From the NCBI GenBank assembly GCA_958295495.1, contig OY282352.1:4782049-4846048 (forward strand): a stretch of 64,000 nt of DNA, written 5' to 3'. Of this stretch, positions 1-7,693 are shown one piece after another. The notes beneath the pieces are model-generated. The model was not told the DNA's origin. It did not search any database and saw nothing but the letters and a program-made list of their open reading frames with translations. This DNA comes from an uncultured Latescibacterota bacterium (GTDB lineage: Bacteria > Latescibacterota > UBA2968 > UBA8231). Each line of letters begins with the position of its first letter. The first letter of the stretch is position 1. The translations under genes were made by a program, and so were the position numbers.

Positions 1-246
1 GGCTTGTGCGGCCGTTGCGTGGTGATCCAAAACCAAGAGCGAGCGGGCGTGGTCGTGCATCTTTATGAGCTGCGTCCGCTCGTAGCTGAAGTCGAGGATG
101 ACGACGTCGCGGCCAGCCGTAGCTGGTGGGTCGGTGTTGTACTGAACCGCCTTAAACTCGGCTTGCGGGTTGACATAGCGGCGGTAGATCCACGCGGCAC
201 AGAAGCCGTCGTTGCAGCCTCCGTGGAACAGGACCAGAGGTTTCAT
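1..246 (-). CDS. DHH-family phosphoesterase, N-terminal part (cut by window edge)
   Basis: An open frame of 82 codons runs from an ATG at 246 off the left edge. The protein begins MKPLVLFHGGCNDGFCAAWI and then shows DFSYER (near residue 52) and LDHH (73-76), which look like the first metal-binding motifs of DHH phosphoesterases such as nanoRNase or RecJ-like enzymes. A purine-rich Shine-Dalgarno stretch (AAGGAAGGGG, minus strand) lies just upstream. It is divergent from the glutaredoxin-TolC pair. The C-terminal DHHA1 part is outside the window, so the substrate (short RNA oligonucleotides or a small phosphorylated compound) cannot be decided. The family is fairly sure, the function is not. 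Confidence 0.75.
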   Translation of the reverse strand, partial: MKPLVLFHGGCNDGFCAAWIYRRYVNPQAEFKAVQYNTDPPATAGRDVVILDFSYERTQLIKMHDHARSLLVLDHHATAAQA

Positions 247-264
247 GAATTAGAGGCCCCTTCC

Positions 265-294
265 TTGACAGGGATGAGAGGCGGGCGATATGTT
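265..294 (+). promoter_or_regulatory. Candidate promoter of the glutaredoxin-TolC pair
   Basis: TTGACA at 265-270 is followed after 18 nt by TATGTT at 289-294, which runs on as TTTTG. The hexamer fits the TAnnTT shape seen at other start regions of this window. It lies about 40 nt before the GTG start at 337. Confidence 0.5.
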
Positions 295-336
295 TTTGTC
301 AATATATCGCGTCCCCTGTACATCGGAAAGGCCAAA

Positions 337-597
337 GTGGAAGAGACTACTCCTGTGATCAAAGCCTATCTCAATCCGTATTGCCCTTGGAGCTCGGGAG
401 TGCGGACGGTACTCGATAGAGCCGGGTTGCAATACGAGGAACTGGATATTACCAAAGACCGCAAAGCCTTTGCGGAAATGGTCGCCAAGAGCCGGCAATA
501 CGCCTCGCCCTGCGTCGAAATCGACGGTGTTATGCTGGCCGATGTGGGAGGAGCGGAAGTCGAGGCGTGGTTGCGGCAACGCGGCTTGCTATGTTGA
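337..597 (+). CDS. Monothiol glutaredoxin-like protein
   Basis: A protein of 86 residues with the thioredoxin fold pattern of small glutaredoxins: NPYCPWS near residues 13-19 gives a CxxS monothiol active site, and SPCVEIDG supplies the loop with the conserved proline. Such proteins handle glutathione-mixed disulfides or iron-sulfur clusters; which one applies here is not visible. I chose the GTG at 337 because GGAAAG sits 6 nt upstream and because the frame further 5' is only the antisense of the divergent DHH gene. Its stop overlaps the start of the TolC-like gene (ATGTTGA), so the two are probably translated together. Confidence 0.7.
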   Translation: MEETTPVIKAYLNPYCPWSSGVRTVLDRAGLQYEELDITKDRKAFAEMVAKSRQYASPCVEIDGVMLADVGGAEVEAWLRQRGLLC

Positions 598-1922
598 TCA
601 AGACTGGGATGGGGGTGTTCTTCTGCTTGGTGGTCTTGTGCGCGGCCTCTAGCCGCTCAGCCGACGCAGAGGCCAAACCTCTGATTCTCGACTTGCAAAC
701 CGGGTTGGCTTTGGTGCAAGAAAACAACGAACGCCTGTTGCAAGCCCGCATTGACCTGCTGTGCGGGCGCGAGGAGCTCCGCGTAGCGCGGGCGGCAGGT
801 CTGCCGCAGGTCGATGCCTCCTTCACGTATAGCCGCAACTGGCTGCTACCTTCTTTTGTTTTTGCTGGCAATACCGTTAGGATCGGCACGGAAAACAATC
901 TCACGGGCGTTGTGAGCGTACGCCAGCCGCTCTATGCCGGAGGCCGCATTCGCGCTACTGAGGACATGGCTCGCCGCCAATTTGCCATGCTTGGCGAGAC
1001 CGAGAGGCAGACAACACAACTCGTAGTAGCCGAGGTGGAGGAGCGCTTTTACGACTTGCTCCTAGCAAAGGAGCTGCGTACCGTGTCGCATCTGGCGCTT
1101 GTGTGGGCCAGGCGCAATCTGTCCCAAGTGGAGGCGCGGGCGCAGGCCGGCCGGGCCGCTGAGCTCGACCAGTTGCGTGCCCAAGTGCAGGTCTCGAACA
1201 TGCGCGCCGACTCCATCCGCGCCGAAAACAACCTGCGGCTGGCCACTATGGCCCTCAAGGATGTGGTTGGTTTAGACTTGGACCGAGCCATAGAAGTGCG
1301 GGGAACGTTTCGCAGTGAGACGGCGCTCGATCTCGATGATCTGGACGGGCTCGTCGCCTTGGGACTATCGAAGCGGCCAGAGTTGGCGCAAGTCGCGCAA
1401 GAAATAGGATGGCACGAGCGGAAGATCACCGCCGACCAAGCTTCTACGCGGCCTAGCGTGGAACTGGTAGCGGCTGGGCAAACCCAGTTCCAGAGCGACG
1501 GGTTCGACCTAGCCGATCGAGAGTGGCGCAAGAGTTGGAACACCGGGCTGGTAGTGCAAATACCGCTTTTCGACGGGCGGCTCACCGGGGCGCGAGTAGC
1601 GCAGGCGCGGCAGGACCTGCGCCGGATAGAGTACGACCATCAACGAATCGCGCGAGAAGTGCGGTTGCAAATCCAGCAGGCTTATTATGCTGTCGAGGAA
1701 GCCAGCGAGCGCATTGAGGCCCACCGCGATGCGGTATTGCAGGCCGAGAAGGGGCTGGAAGTCGCCGAGTTGCGCTATGCGAGCGGGGTCGGCACGCAAT
1801 TGGAAAATCTGGACGCGCAATTGGCCCTAGTAGAGGTGCGCACCCAAAGTGCTGTCGCTCGCCGCGACAAGGCACTTGCCCTGATGCGGCTCGAACAGAC
1901 CGTGGGCGTCCTCGGTGAGTAG
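591..1922 (+). CDS. TolC-family outer-membrane efflux protein
   Basis: A 443-residue protein. It starts with a signal peptide (MLIKTGMGVFFCLVVLCAAS), then has two related halves rich in long helices with the usual outer-membrane efflux protein features (QPLYAGGRI near residue 115, QIPLFDGRLTGARV near 325). Trimers of this family form the outer-membrane channel of tripartite pumps or type I secretion systems. No inner-membrane pump or membrane-fusion gene is adjacent, so the partner must be encoded elsewhere. The ATG at 591 overlaps the glutaredoxin stop; an ATG at 609 would also leave a usable signal peptide. Confidence 0.88.
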   Translation: MLIKTGMGVFFCLVVLCAASSRSADAEAKPLILDLQTGLALVQENNERLLQARIDLLCGREELRVARAAGLPQVDASFTYSRNWLLPSFVFAGNTVRIGTENNLTGVVSVRQPLYAGGRIRATEDMARRQFAMLGETERQTTQLVVAEVEERFYDLLLAKELRTVSHLALVWARRNLSQVEARAQAGRAAELDQLRAQVQVSNMRADSIRAENNLRLATMALKDVVGLDLDRAIEVRGTFRSETALDLDDLDGLVALGLSKRPELAQVAQEIGWHERKITADQASTRPSVELVAAGQTQFQSDGFDLADREWRKSWNTGLVVQIPLFDGRLTGARVAQARQDLRRIEYDHQRIAREVRLQIQQAYYAVEEASERIEAHRDAVLQAEKGLEVAELRYASGVGTQLENLDAQLALVEVRTQSAVARRDKALALMRLEQTVGVLGE

Positions 1923-2081
1923 TAAACCACTATATGCAGGCCGGCCAAGTGGTGTAAAAAGGCGTTGATCCGAGCAACCTCAGTAGCCGCGGCGAACTCA
2001 GCGGCGACAAGAGGGAAAAGGGGAGCGCTTTGAGTACTACAGCGAGTGTTTACGGCGGGCGTCTTAACGCAGGAGGAGCAG

Positions 2082-2444
2082 ATGATTAGGGGCGACAAGG
2101 AACTGTACGTAGTTGGCGACCGCGTGCTAATCCGGGTTGACGACATGGAAGAGCGCACGGCCGTGGGGCTTTATTTGCCGCCGACCGCCTTGGAAAAGGA
2201 GGATGTGCAAAGCGGGCGCATTGAAGAAGTGGGGCCGGGCGTTCCCTTGCCGCCGACCGCCGATGACGACGGTGTGCCTTGGGAAGAGGGGGGCGAACAG
2301 ATGCGCTATATCGGCCTTCAGGCCAAAAAAGGCGACCACGCCATTTTCCTGCGCAAAGATGCGGTTGAAATCAAGTTCGACGACGAGAAGTTCATCGTCG
2401 TGCCACAGACGGCGATCTTGGTGCTCGTCCGCGACATTGCTTGA
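2082..2444 (+). CDS. GroES-like co-chaperonin, divergent, without adjacent groEL
   Basis: A 120-residue protein with the Cpn10 pattern: VVGDRVLIRVDD at the start, a mobile-loop region with VGLYLPPTA, then SGRIEEVGPG, KKGDHAIF and a final strand TAILVLVRDIA. Typical GroES is about 95 residues; the excess is an acidic insert after VGPG (about residues 55-80, PPTADDDGVPWEEGGEQ). The ATG at 2082 has a perfect AGGAGGAG box. No groEL lies next to it, so it may be a second GroES copy or a derived co-chaperone. The 160 nt before it hold no gene I can recognise. Confidence 0.8.
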   Translation: MIRGDKELYVVGDRVLIRVDDMEERTAVGLYLPPTALEKEDVQSGRIEEVGPGVPLPPTADDDGVPWEEGGEQMRYIGLQAKKGDHAIFLRKDAVEIKFDDEKFIVVPQTAILVLVRDIA

Positions 2445-2482
2445 GAAGCAAGCCTTGAACCGACTCTGTTTGACGGAGTTTT

Positions 2483-2758
2483 ATGCCGAAACTTGCGGAG
2501 TTTTATGGAATCACTATCCGAATGTTCTCGGAAGCAGGTAGCCCTCATCATCGACCGCACTTTCATGCGAGTTACTCGGGGGATAAGGCTGTTTATGCCG
2601 TTGATTCAGGTAAGATAGAGGTAATAGGGGGTTCACTTCCAAGGAATAAGCATCGACAAGTGATGAGATGGGCTGAAGATCATGCAGAAGATCTTGAAGT
2701 TGCTTGGAACCAGTTGCAGCAAGGCGTCGCTCCCGATCCTATTGGCCGCCGGAGATAA
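2483..2758 (+). CDS. DUF4160 family protein
   Basis: A 91-residue protein with the family hallmark: an N-terminal GITIRMF strand followed by HHRPHFHASYSGDKAVY, and a C-terminal helical part (HRQVMRWAEDHAEDLEVAWNQL). DUF4160 genes are commonly found directly upstream of DUF2442 genes and the pair is often discussed as toxin-antitoxin-like, though the biochemical role is not established to my knowledge. The same order is present here: the next gene starts 5 nt downstream with a DUF2442 domain. GGAG lies just before the ATG. Confidence 0.8.
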   Translation: MPKLAEFYGITIRMFSEAGSPHHRPHFHASYSGDKAVYAVDSGKIEVIGGSLPRNKHRQVMRWAEDHAEDLEVAWNQLQQGVAPDPIGRRR

Positions 2759-2763
2759 AACAA

Positions 2764-3978
2764 GTGGATTATGAATTCCATAAAGTGACCTGTCTGGAAG
2801 TGATAGGTCCCTACAAGCTACGTGCATCCTTTGAGGACGGCACATGCCAAGAGGCTGATCTTCGTCCTATCCTATCAGGCCGGATATATAGTCCTCTGAA
2901 GGAGCTTGAACTGTTCAACCAAGTGTATCTGGACGATGGGGTCCCAACTTGGCCTACCGGAGCCGACTTCTCGCCGAACATGCTCCACGACTGGCCGGAA
3001 CGTCTGCCTGATCTATTGAAGAAGGCCGAGGAGTGGAGGAGGGGGTTCAAGCTAACCCCTTCTGAGGAGCGGCAGCCTATCATCTTCGACTGGGATGAGA
3101 TCAATGAGTTGGTGGCGGGGAAGGTGGAAGAGTACAGGAACAAGCTCCCCTACCTCTACAACTCGATAGGTCGGATTGAGCTGGACCTAGCAGTGGCTAA
3201 GCAACTATACGCCATGGTCCCTCATCCCCATCTACAGCGACGCATCAAGGCGTTGGAGGAGTCTCTGCAACAGACGCGAGAAACCTTAGACTCCCGGCTG
3301 GGAAAATTCGGTGATGAAGTAGCAAAAAAGCTCGCCCAGTACTCAGCTTTTAACTCTATCGGAGGAGAGAATGATATGAACATCTTGATTTGGGCCGCCC
3401 AAAAAGGCTGTTTAGCGACGGTGCGCTCGGAGGTAGCCAGGGGCGATATCGATGCTCTAGATGACTTAGGCAAGACAGCTTTGATGCTGGCTGCCCGGGA
3501 AGGTCATTTAGAGGTAGTGCGCTTTTTGGTGAACAAAAAGGCGGATATACACCTCAAAAGTGCTTCCGGCTGGACAGCCTTGATGCTGGCTGCCCGGGAA
3601 GGTCATTTAGAGGTAGTGCGCTTTTTGGTTTGTAAGAGGGCCGACATCCACATCCGCAATGAAGATGGCGAGACGGCCTTGATGCGGGCTGCTTGGGGCG
3701 GCCATTTAGAGGTTGTGGAGTTTTTGACTTCCAAGGGGGGTGATATCCACGCCAAAGATAACCGCGGCTGGACGGCCTTGATGAAAGCCGCCGTTAGCGG
3801 TCATTTAGCGGTGGTGCGCTTTTTGGTGGGTCTCAACGTTGATGTCAATGCTCGCAATGAAGATGGCGAGACGGCCTTGACATGGGCTGTCCAAGGTTTC
3901 CAGCTCGAAGGCGGCGAGAAAAAGGAGTGCTACGAGGAGGTGGTAGCCTTTCTCAAGGCGGCTGGAGCGACTAAGTAG
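2764..3978 (+). CDS. DUF2442 - coiled-coil - ankyrin-repeat fusion protein
   Basis: A 404-residue protein. Residues about 8-85 look like a DUF2442 domain (TCLEVIGPYKLRASFEDG, then SPLKELELFNQVYLDDG and WPTGADFSPNML). Residues about 100-200 are charged and helical (probable coiled coil). From about 205 to the end there are five to six ankyrin repeats (WTALMLAAREGHLEVVRFLV type). DUF2442 partners of DUF4160 are normally short, so the ankyrin tail is unusual and would supply protein-protein binding. The GTG at 2764 follows GGAG by 9 nt and leaves a 5-nt gap to the DUF4160 gene. A second in-frame start at 3376 is described separately. No signal peptide: a cytoplasmic role is likely. Confidence 0.75.
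   Translation: MDYEFHKVTCLEVIGPYKLRASFEDGTCQEADLRPILSGRIYSPLKELELFNQVYLDDGVPTWPTGADFSPNMLHDWPERLPDLLKKAEEWRRGFKLTPSEERQPIIFDWDEINELVAGKVEEYRNKLPYLYNSIGRIELDLAVAKQLYAMVPHPHLQRRIKALEESLQQTRETLDSRLGKFGDEVAKKLAQYSAFNSIGGENDMNILIWAAQKGCLATVRSEVARGDIDALDDLGKTALMLAAREGHLEVVRFLVNKKADIHLKSASGWTALMLAAREGHLEVVRFLVCKRADIHIRNEDGETALMRAAWGGHLEVVEFLTSKGGDIHAKDNRGWTALMKAAVSGHLAVVRFLVGLNVDVNARNEDGETALTWAVQGFQLEGGEKKECYEEVVAFLKAAGATK
3361..3378 (+). promoter_or_regulatory. Possible internal ribosome binding site and start of an ankyrin-only product
   Basis: Inside the fusion gene, GGAGGAGAG at 3361-3369 stands at ideal distance from an in-frame ATG at 3376 (codon 205 of the long form). That ATG begins exactly where the ankyrin part begins (MNILIWAAQKG). 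A 200-residue ankyrin protein could therefore be made from the same mRNA. This is inference from the Shine-Dalgarno match only. Confidence 0.4.
3481..3629 (+). repeat. Exact 50-nt repeat within the ankyrin coding region
   Basis: The 50 nt at 3481-3530 recur without a mismatch at 3580-3629, one 99-nt (33-residue) ankyrin unit later. The other repeats of the gene are clearly diverged at the DNA level, so this pair looks like a recent unit duplication or gene conversion. Confidence 0.9.
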
Positions 3979-4062
3979 GCGCGGGCTTGGGATTGAGGGC
4001 GGCAAGATACGAGGGCTCTCGCGGCGATAACCCGACAATCCTCGATAAGGCGCGGCGTGGGC

Positions 4063-4392
4063 TCAGAAGAACGACCCTTCCTGCAAAAACTCCACCGGCG
4101 GTTCCTCGCCCCAGCCGCGCGTGTAGTAGTCCTGCATGGTCAAAGCCAGTAGGATGCACAGCCAGAAGAAGCCGGCGACCGCGAAAAGCCCCACCAGCTT
4201 GGGGCTGTATTTCACGTGCATGAAGAATAAGATGACCAGCGATGCCTTTACTAAGGCAATGATCAGGGCGACCGGCGTATTCATAAAGCCCATGTTGACG
4301 AAGGCGGCAGCCACCGTGAGGACTGTGCCGATCATCAGGGCGAAGAAGATCAGGAAGTAGATCTTGAGCGGGACGACGTGATGTTCAGACAT
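4063..4392 (-). CDS. Cytochrome c oxidase subunit IV (caa3 type)
   Basis: A 109-residue protein with three predicted membrane helices (YFLIFFALMIGTVLTVAAAF, PVALIIALVKASLVILFFMHV, LVGLFAVAGFFWLCILLAL), the profile of prokaryotic oxidase subunit IV. The LVILFFMHVKYSP segment is typical of the family. It is the last gene of the minus-strand respiratory locus, and its ATG (4390-4392) shares one base with the stop of subunit III. The subunit carries no cofactor and probably stabilises the complex. The 84 nt between its stop and the converging ankyrin gene hold nothing I recognise. Confidence 0.85.
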   Translation of the reverse strand: MSEHHVVPLKIYFLIFFALMIGTVLTVAAAFVNMGFMNTPVALIIALVKASLVILFFMHVKYSPKLVGLFAVAGFFWLCILLALTMQDYYTRGWGEEPPVEFLQEGSFF

Positions 4393-5060
4393 TAGTGGCG
4401 TCCAATCAGATAGAGCAGTGGGAAGAGGAAAATCCACACGATATCCACGAAGTGCCAATAGAGGCCGCTGATCTCGATCGGCGTGAAGTACTGGGCCGAA
4501 ATCTCGTTGCGCCGGACTTTGGCGATCATCCACAGCATGATGCCGACGCCGACGACCATGTGCAGCGCGTGCATTCCGGTCATCACGAAGTAAAAAGAGA
4601 AGAAAATTTTGGCGTTGCCAAGCGAGACTTCGGGGAAGGCGGGGTCATTCCACTGGAACATGCTGCCGGGGATGAGGTACTCGTGCCACTTGTGGCTGTA
4701 CTCGATGTACTTGACCCCCAAGAAGGCGCATCCGAGAATGATCGTGGCGACGAGCCACCCCGTAATTGCGTTTCGACCGGCGTCGGTCTGGGCGGCGCGG
4801 ACGGCCAGTGCCATAGTCAGGCTGCTGGCGATCAGCACGATGGTGTTGAAGGTGCCCCAGAAAATGTCGAGGTGGTGCGAGCCGGCCGTAAAGGCGTCGA
4901 TATAGGTGTTGCGATATACGGTATAGGCACCGAACAGCCCCCCGAAGAACAGGATTTCTTGGATGATGAACGCCCACATGCCGAGACTGGCGGCTTCGTA
5001 TTGCTGCTCCGCTGTCTCGAACTGGTGCAGGTGGTGGGCGCTAGGTGCGTGCTCAGACAA
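4392..5060 (-). CDS. ctaE: Cytochrome c oxidase subunit III
   Basis: A 222-residue integral membrane protein of the heme-copper oxidase subunit III family, with five or so hydrophobic helices. Typical stretches are ASLGMWAFIIQEILFFGGLF, GSMFQWNDP, the FVMTGMHALHMVVGVG helix and a C-terminal YWHFVDIVWIFLFPLLYL. It lacks cofactors; in this family it supports proton uptake and turnover stability. The start overlaps the end of subunit I by 8 nt, so expression is coupled to ctaD. The length fits the short, caa3-type subunit III. Confidence 0.93.
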   Translation of the reverse strand: MSEHAPSAHHLHQFETAEQQYEAASLGMWAFIIQEILFFGGLFGAYTVYRNTYIDAFTAGSHHLDIFWGTFNTIVLIASSLTMALAVRAAQTDAGRNAITGWLVATIILGCAFLGVKYIEYSHKWHEYLIPGSMFQWNDPAFPEVSLGNAKIFFSFYFVMTGMHALHMVVGVGIMLWMIAKVRRNEISAQYFTPIEISGLYWHFVDIVWIFLFPLLYLIGRH

Positions 5061-6714
5061 CTCGATCCTCCTTAGCGCGTTCAGGTGCGGCCTCGGTGCT
5101 CGGTGCCGCTGGTTCCTCCTCGCCGTAGGGATAGGCTTCCCAGGTAACTATCGGGATGGCTTCAAAGTTGTGGGCTATGGGCGGCGAGGGGATGTCCCAT
5201 TCGAGGCCCTTGGCTTGGAACGGATTAGCGGGGGCCTTTTCTCCCTTGAATAGGGACCAGAGGAGATAGACGATGGTCAGGGAGAAGCCCAGCCCGAGGA
5301 CGGTGGCCCCCGCGGTGGACATGATGTTGAGGGCTTGCCATTCCTCGGGATAGGCGTGATAGCGCCGAGGCATTCCCAAGTAACCCAAGATAAATTGGGG
5401 AAAGAAGGTCAAGTTGAACCCGGCGAAAACGAACATGACGCCGAGCTTGGCTGCCCCTTCCGAGTACATGCGCCCGGTCATTTTAGGCCACCAAAAATGC
5501 AGGCCGCAGAGGAACCCCATGACCATGCCGCCCACCATGACATAGTGAAAGTGGGCAACCACGAAGTAGGTATCGTGGAGATGGACGTCTAGGCCCAAGG
5601 TGGAGAGGAACAGGCCCGTCAGGCCGCCGATAGTGAAAAGGCCGATAAAGCCCATCACGTAGAGCATAGGCGAGTCTAGCTTAACCGAGGCTTTGTAGAG
5701 GGTGAAAGACCAGTTGAAAATTTTGATGGCCGTGGGTACGGCGATGAAGAAGGTGATGAAGGAAAAGACCATGCTGGCATAGGTGGATTGGCCCGATACG
5801 AACAAATGGTGGCCCCAGACGAGAAAGCCGAGGACGGCGATGGCCAGCGAGGAAAAAGCCACAAAGGAATAGCCGAAGACGCGCTTGCGCGTGAAGCAAG
5901 CTACGACTTCGCTAATGACGGCAAAGCCCGGCAGGATCATGATATATACGGCTGGATGCGAGTAAAACCAGAACATGTGCTGAAAGAGCACGGGGTCGCC
6001 GCCGTAATTGGGGTCAAAGATGCCGATCTTGAAGACGCGCTCGAAGCAGACCAGCAACAAGGTGATGGCCACCACCGGGGTGCCTAGGACCTGAATCAGG
6101 CTGGTCGCGTAGTGCCCCCATATAAAAAGCGGCAAGCGGAACCACGTCATACCCGGGGCCCGCATCTTGTGGATGGTGACCATGAAGTTGACCCCGGTGA
6201 GGATTGAAGAGAAGCCGTTGACAAAAACGCCGACTAAGGCTAAGGAAACGAACGAAGTGGAGTACGTACTGCTATAAGGAGTGTAAAAAGTCCAACCAGT
6301 ATCAATGCCCCCCATGATGATGGCCAGCACGGCGAACAGCCCCCCGGCTGTGTAGAGATAGTAGCTGAGGAGATTCAGGCGGGGGAAGGCCACGTCCCGC
6401 GCGCCGATCTGCAGGGGAATGAGAAAGTTGCCCAGTGCCGCTGGGATGGAAGGAATGAGGAAGAAGAAGATCATCACCACGCCGTGCATGGTGAAGAGCT
6501 TATTGTAGGTCTCGGCTTCGACCAAATCGCCTTTGGGCGTCATCAGCTCAAAGCGAATGAGGCTGGCAAACATGCTGCCGGCCAAGAAGAAGATCGCCAT
6601 CGTTATCAAGTAGAGGATACCGATGCGCTTGTGGTCTAGGGTCAGGAGCCAAGATTTGATCCCGTACGTTTCGTTGAGATAGTTTCTCGGCTCGCCGTTG
6701 GCGCTGTGGTTCAT
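5053..6714 (-). CDS. ctaD: Cytochrome c oxidase subunit I (A2-type caa3 oxidase)
   Basis: A 553-residue, twelve-helix catalytic subunit. Visible ligands are H77 (TMHGVV, low-spin heme a), H253 and Y257 of YSHPAVY (CuB and the His-Tyr crosslink), HH 302-303 (CuB) and H388/H390 (AHFHY, heme a3 and heme a). The usual helix-VI glutamate of A1 oxidases (HPEVY) is replaced by alanine, and a YS pair precedes the histidine; this YS motif marks A2-type enzymes such as those of Thermus and Rhodothermus. It reduces oxygen to water and pumps protons. The gene lies between subunits II and III, in the order of caa3 operons. Confidence 0.96.
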   Translation of the reverse strand: MNHSANGEPRNYLNETYGIKSWLLTLDHKRIGILYLITMAIFFLAGSMFASLIRFELMTPKGDLVEAETYNKLFTMHGVVMIFFFLIPSIPAALGNFLIPLQIGARDVAFPRLNLLSYYLYTAGGLFAVLAIIMGGIDTGWTFYTPYSSTYSTSFVSLALVGVFVNGFSSILTGVNFMVTIHKMRAPGMTWFRLPLFIWGHYATSLIQVLGTPVVAITLLLVCFERVFKIGIFDPNYGGDPVLFQHMFWFYSHPAVYIMILPGFAVISEVVACFTRKRVFGYSFVAFSSLAIAVLGFLVWGHHLFVSGQSTYASMVFSFITFFIAVPTAIKIFNWSFTLYKASVKLDSPMLYVMGFIGLFTIGGLTGLFLSTLGLDVHLHDTYFVVAHFHYVMVGGMVMGFLCGLHFWWPKMTGRMYSEGAAKLGVMFVFAGFNLTFFPQFILGYLGMPRRYHAYPEEWQALNIMSTAGATVLGLGFSLTIVYLLWSLFKGEKAPANPFQAKGLEWDIPSPPIAHNFEAIPIVTWEAYPYGEEEPAAPSTEAAPERAKEDRVV

Positions 6715-6739
6715 AGCTTGAATGACCTCGTTGAGATGT

Positions 6740-7684
6740 TCACTCTGCGGACTCGCTCAGGGATTTGATATAGGATGCGATTTGCAGCAGCGACTGCTCG
6801 CTGAGCTGCCCCTCGAAGACGGGCATAATCGGCTCGTACCCGGCGACTATTTTGGCCCTGGGCTGGAGTATGGATTCGCGGATATAGTCGCTATCGACGA
6901 CGATCTCCTGTCCGTTGCTGAGCGTTACCGGCTTGTCGTACAGCCCGACTAGCGAAGGGCCGCGCCCCGTGGCCGTGGATTTGTGACAGGTCTCGCAGCC
7001 GAGTTGCTGGAACTGGCGCTCGCCCGCCTCGACCATGGATTCGCCGCTGGACGCTCCCATCAGCCAGTCGTGGTAATCCGCCGGCTCTAAGACGATCACC
7101 TTGCCGATCATACCCGAGTGCTGAGTGCCGCAATACTCGGCGCAAAACAAGTGGAACTCGCCCGTCTGCGTGGCCTCAAACCACAAGGTCGTGTAGCGCC
7201 CGGGCAGTACGTCGTTTTTGACCCGGAAGGCCGGGATGAAAAAGTCGTGGATTACGTCCTCTGAAGTCATGGTCAGGCGAACGGGCTGGCCCTTGGGCAC
7301 GTGCAGGGTGTTGATTTCTCGCTTGCCCGATTCGTGCTGGATTTTCCACATCCACTGCTTGCCGACCGCGTAAATTTCCAAGGGGTCGGCCGGAGGCCGC
7401 TGGAGCCGGAAGAAGACATCGGCCCCGAGCAAAAAGACGAAAAGCGCGAGAAAGAGCGGAACGATGGTCCAAGACAGTTCGAGGACGAGATTGCCGTGAT
7501 TTTGCTCGGGCTGTTCGTCTTCCGAGCGGCGGCGGTACTTGATGGCGAAGATGATCACCATGCCGAAGACCAGCAGGCAGAATAGCACAGTCAAGGCGAG
7601 CAAGAATGCGTAGAGAGCATCTACTTGCCAGGCGACGGTGGAGGCTTGGGCGGGAAAAAGTGGAAAGTCGGACATGCGGTTCAA
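6740..7684 (-). CDS. ctaC: Cytochrome c oxidase subunit II with fused cytochrome c
   Basis: A 314-residue protein. Two N-terminal membrane helices (about 22-48 and 68-92) are followed by the CuA domain with H146, C181, E183, C185, H189 and M192 (LFCAEYCGTQHSGM), complete for a binuclear CuA site. The C-terminal part from about 215 is a class I cytochrome c with CETCH (230-234) and a likely distal methionine in PIMPVF near 290. The fusion defines the enzyme as caa3 type and lets alternative complex III pass electrons directly. There is no obvious lipobox. A second methionine (MSDFP, 3 codons in) is an alternative start. Confidence 0.95.
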   Translation of the reverse strand: MNRMSDFPLFPAQASTVAWQVDALYAFLLALTVLFCLLVFGMVIIFAIKYRRRSEDEQPEQNHGNLVLELSWTIVPLFLALFVFLLGADVFFRLQRPPADPLEIYAVGKQWMWKIQHESGKREINTLHVPKGQPVRLTMTSEDVIHDFFIPAFRVKNDVLPGRYTTLWFEATQTGEFHLFCAEYCGTQHSGMIGKVIVLEPADYHDWLMGASSGESMVEAGERQFQQLGCETCHKSTATGRGPSLVGLYDKPVTLSNGQEIVVDSDYIRESILQPRAKIVAGYEPIMPVFEGQLSEQSLLQIASYIKSLSESAE

Positions 7685-7693
7685 GGCTCCGAA

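Noticed and set aside
4..336. Long upstream extension of the glutaredoxin frame
   Set aside because: The stretch is the antisense of the divergent DHH gene, which has better motifs and its own ribosome binding site.
4395..5075. 226-codon plus-strand frame opposite ctaE
   Set aside because: It mirrors the cytochrome oxidase gene; the product has no family features and is an artefact of GC-rich codon use.
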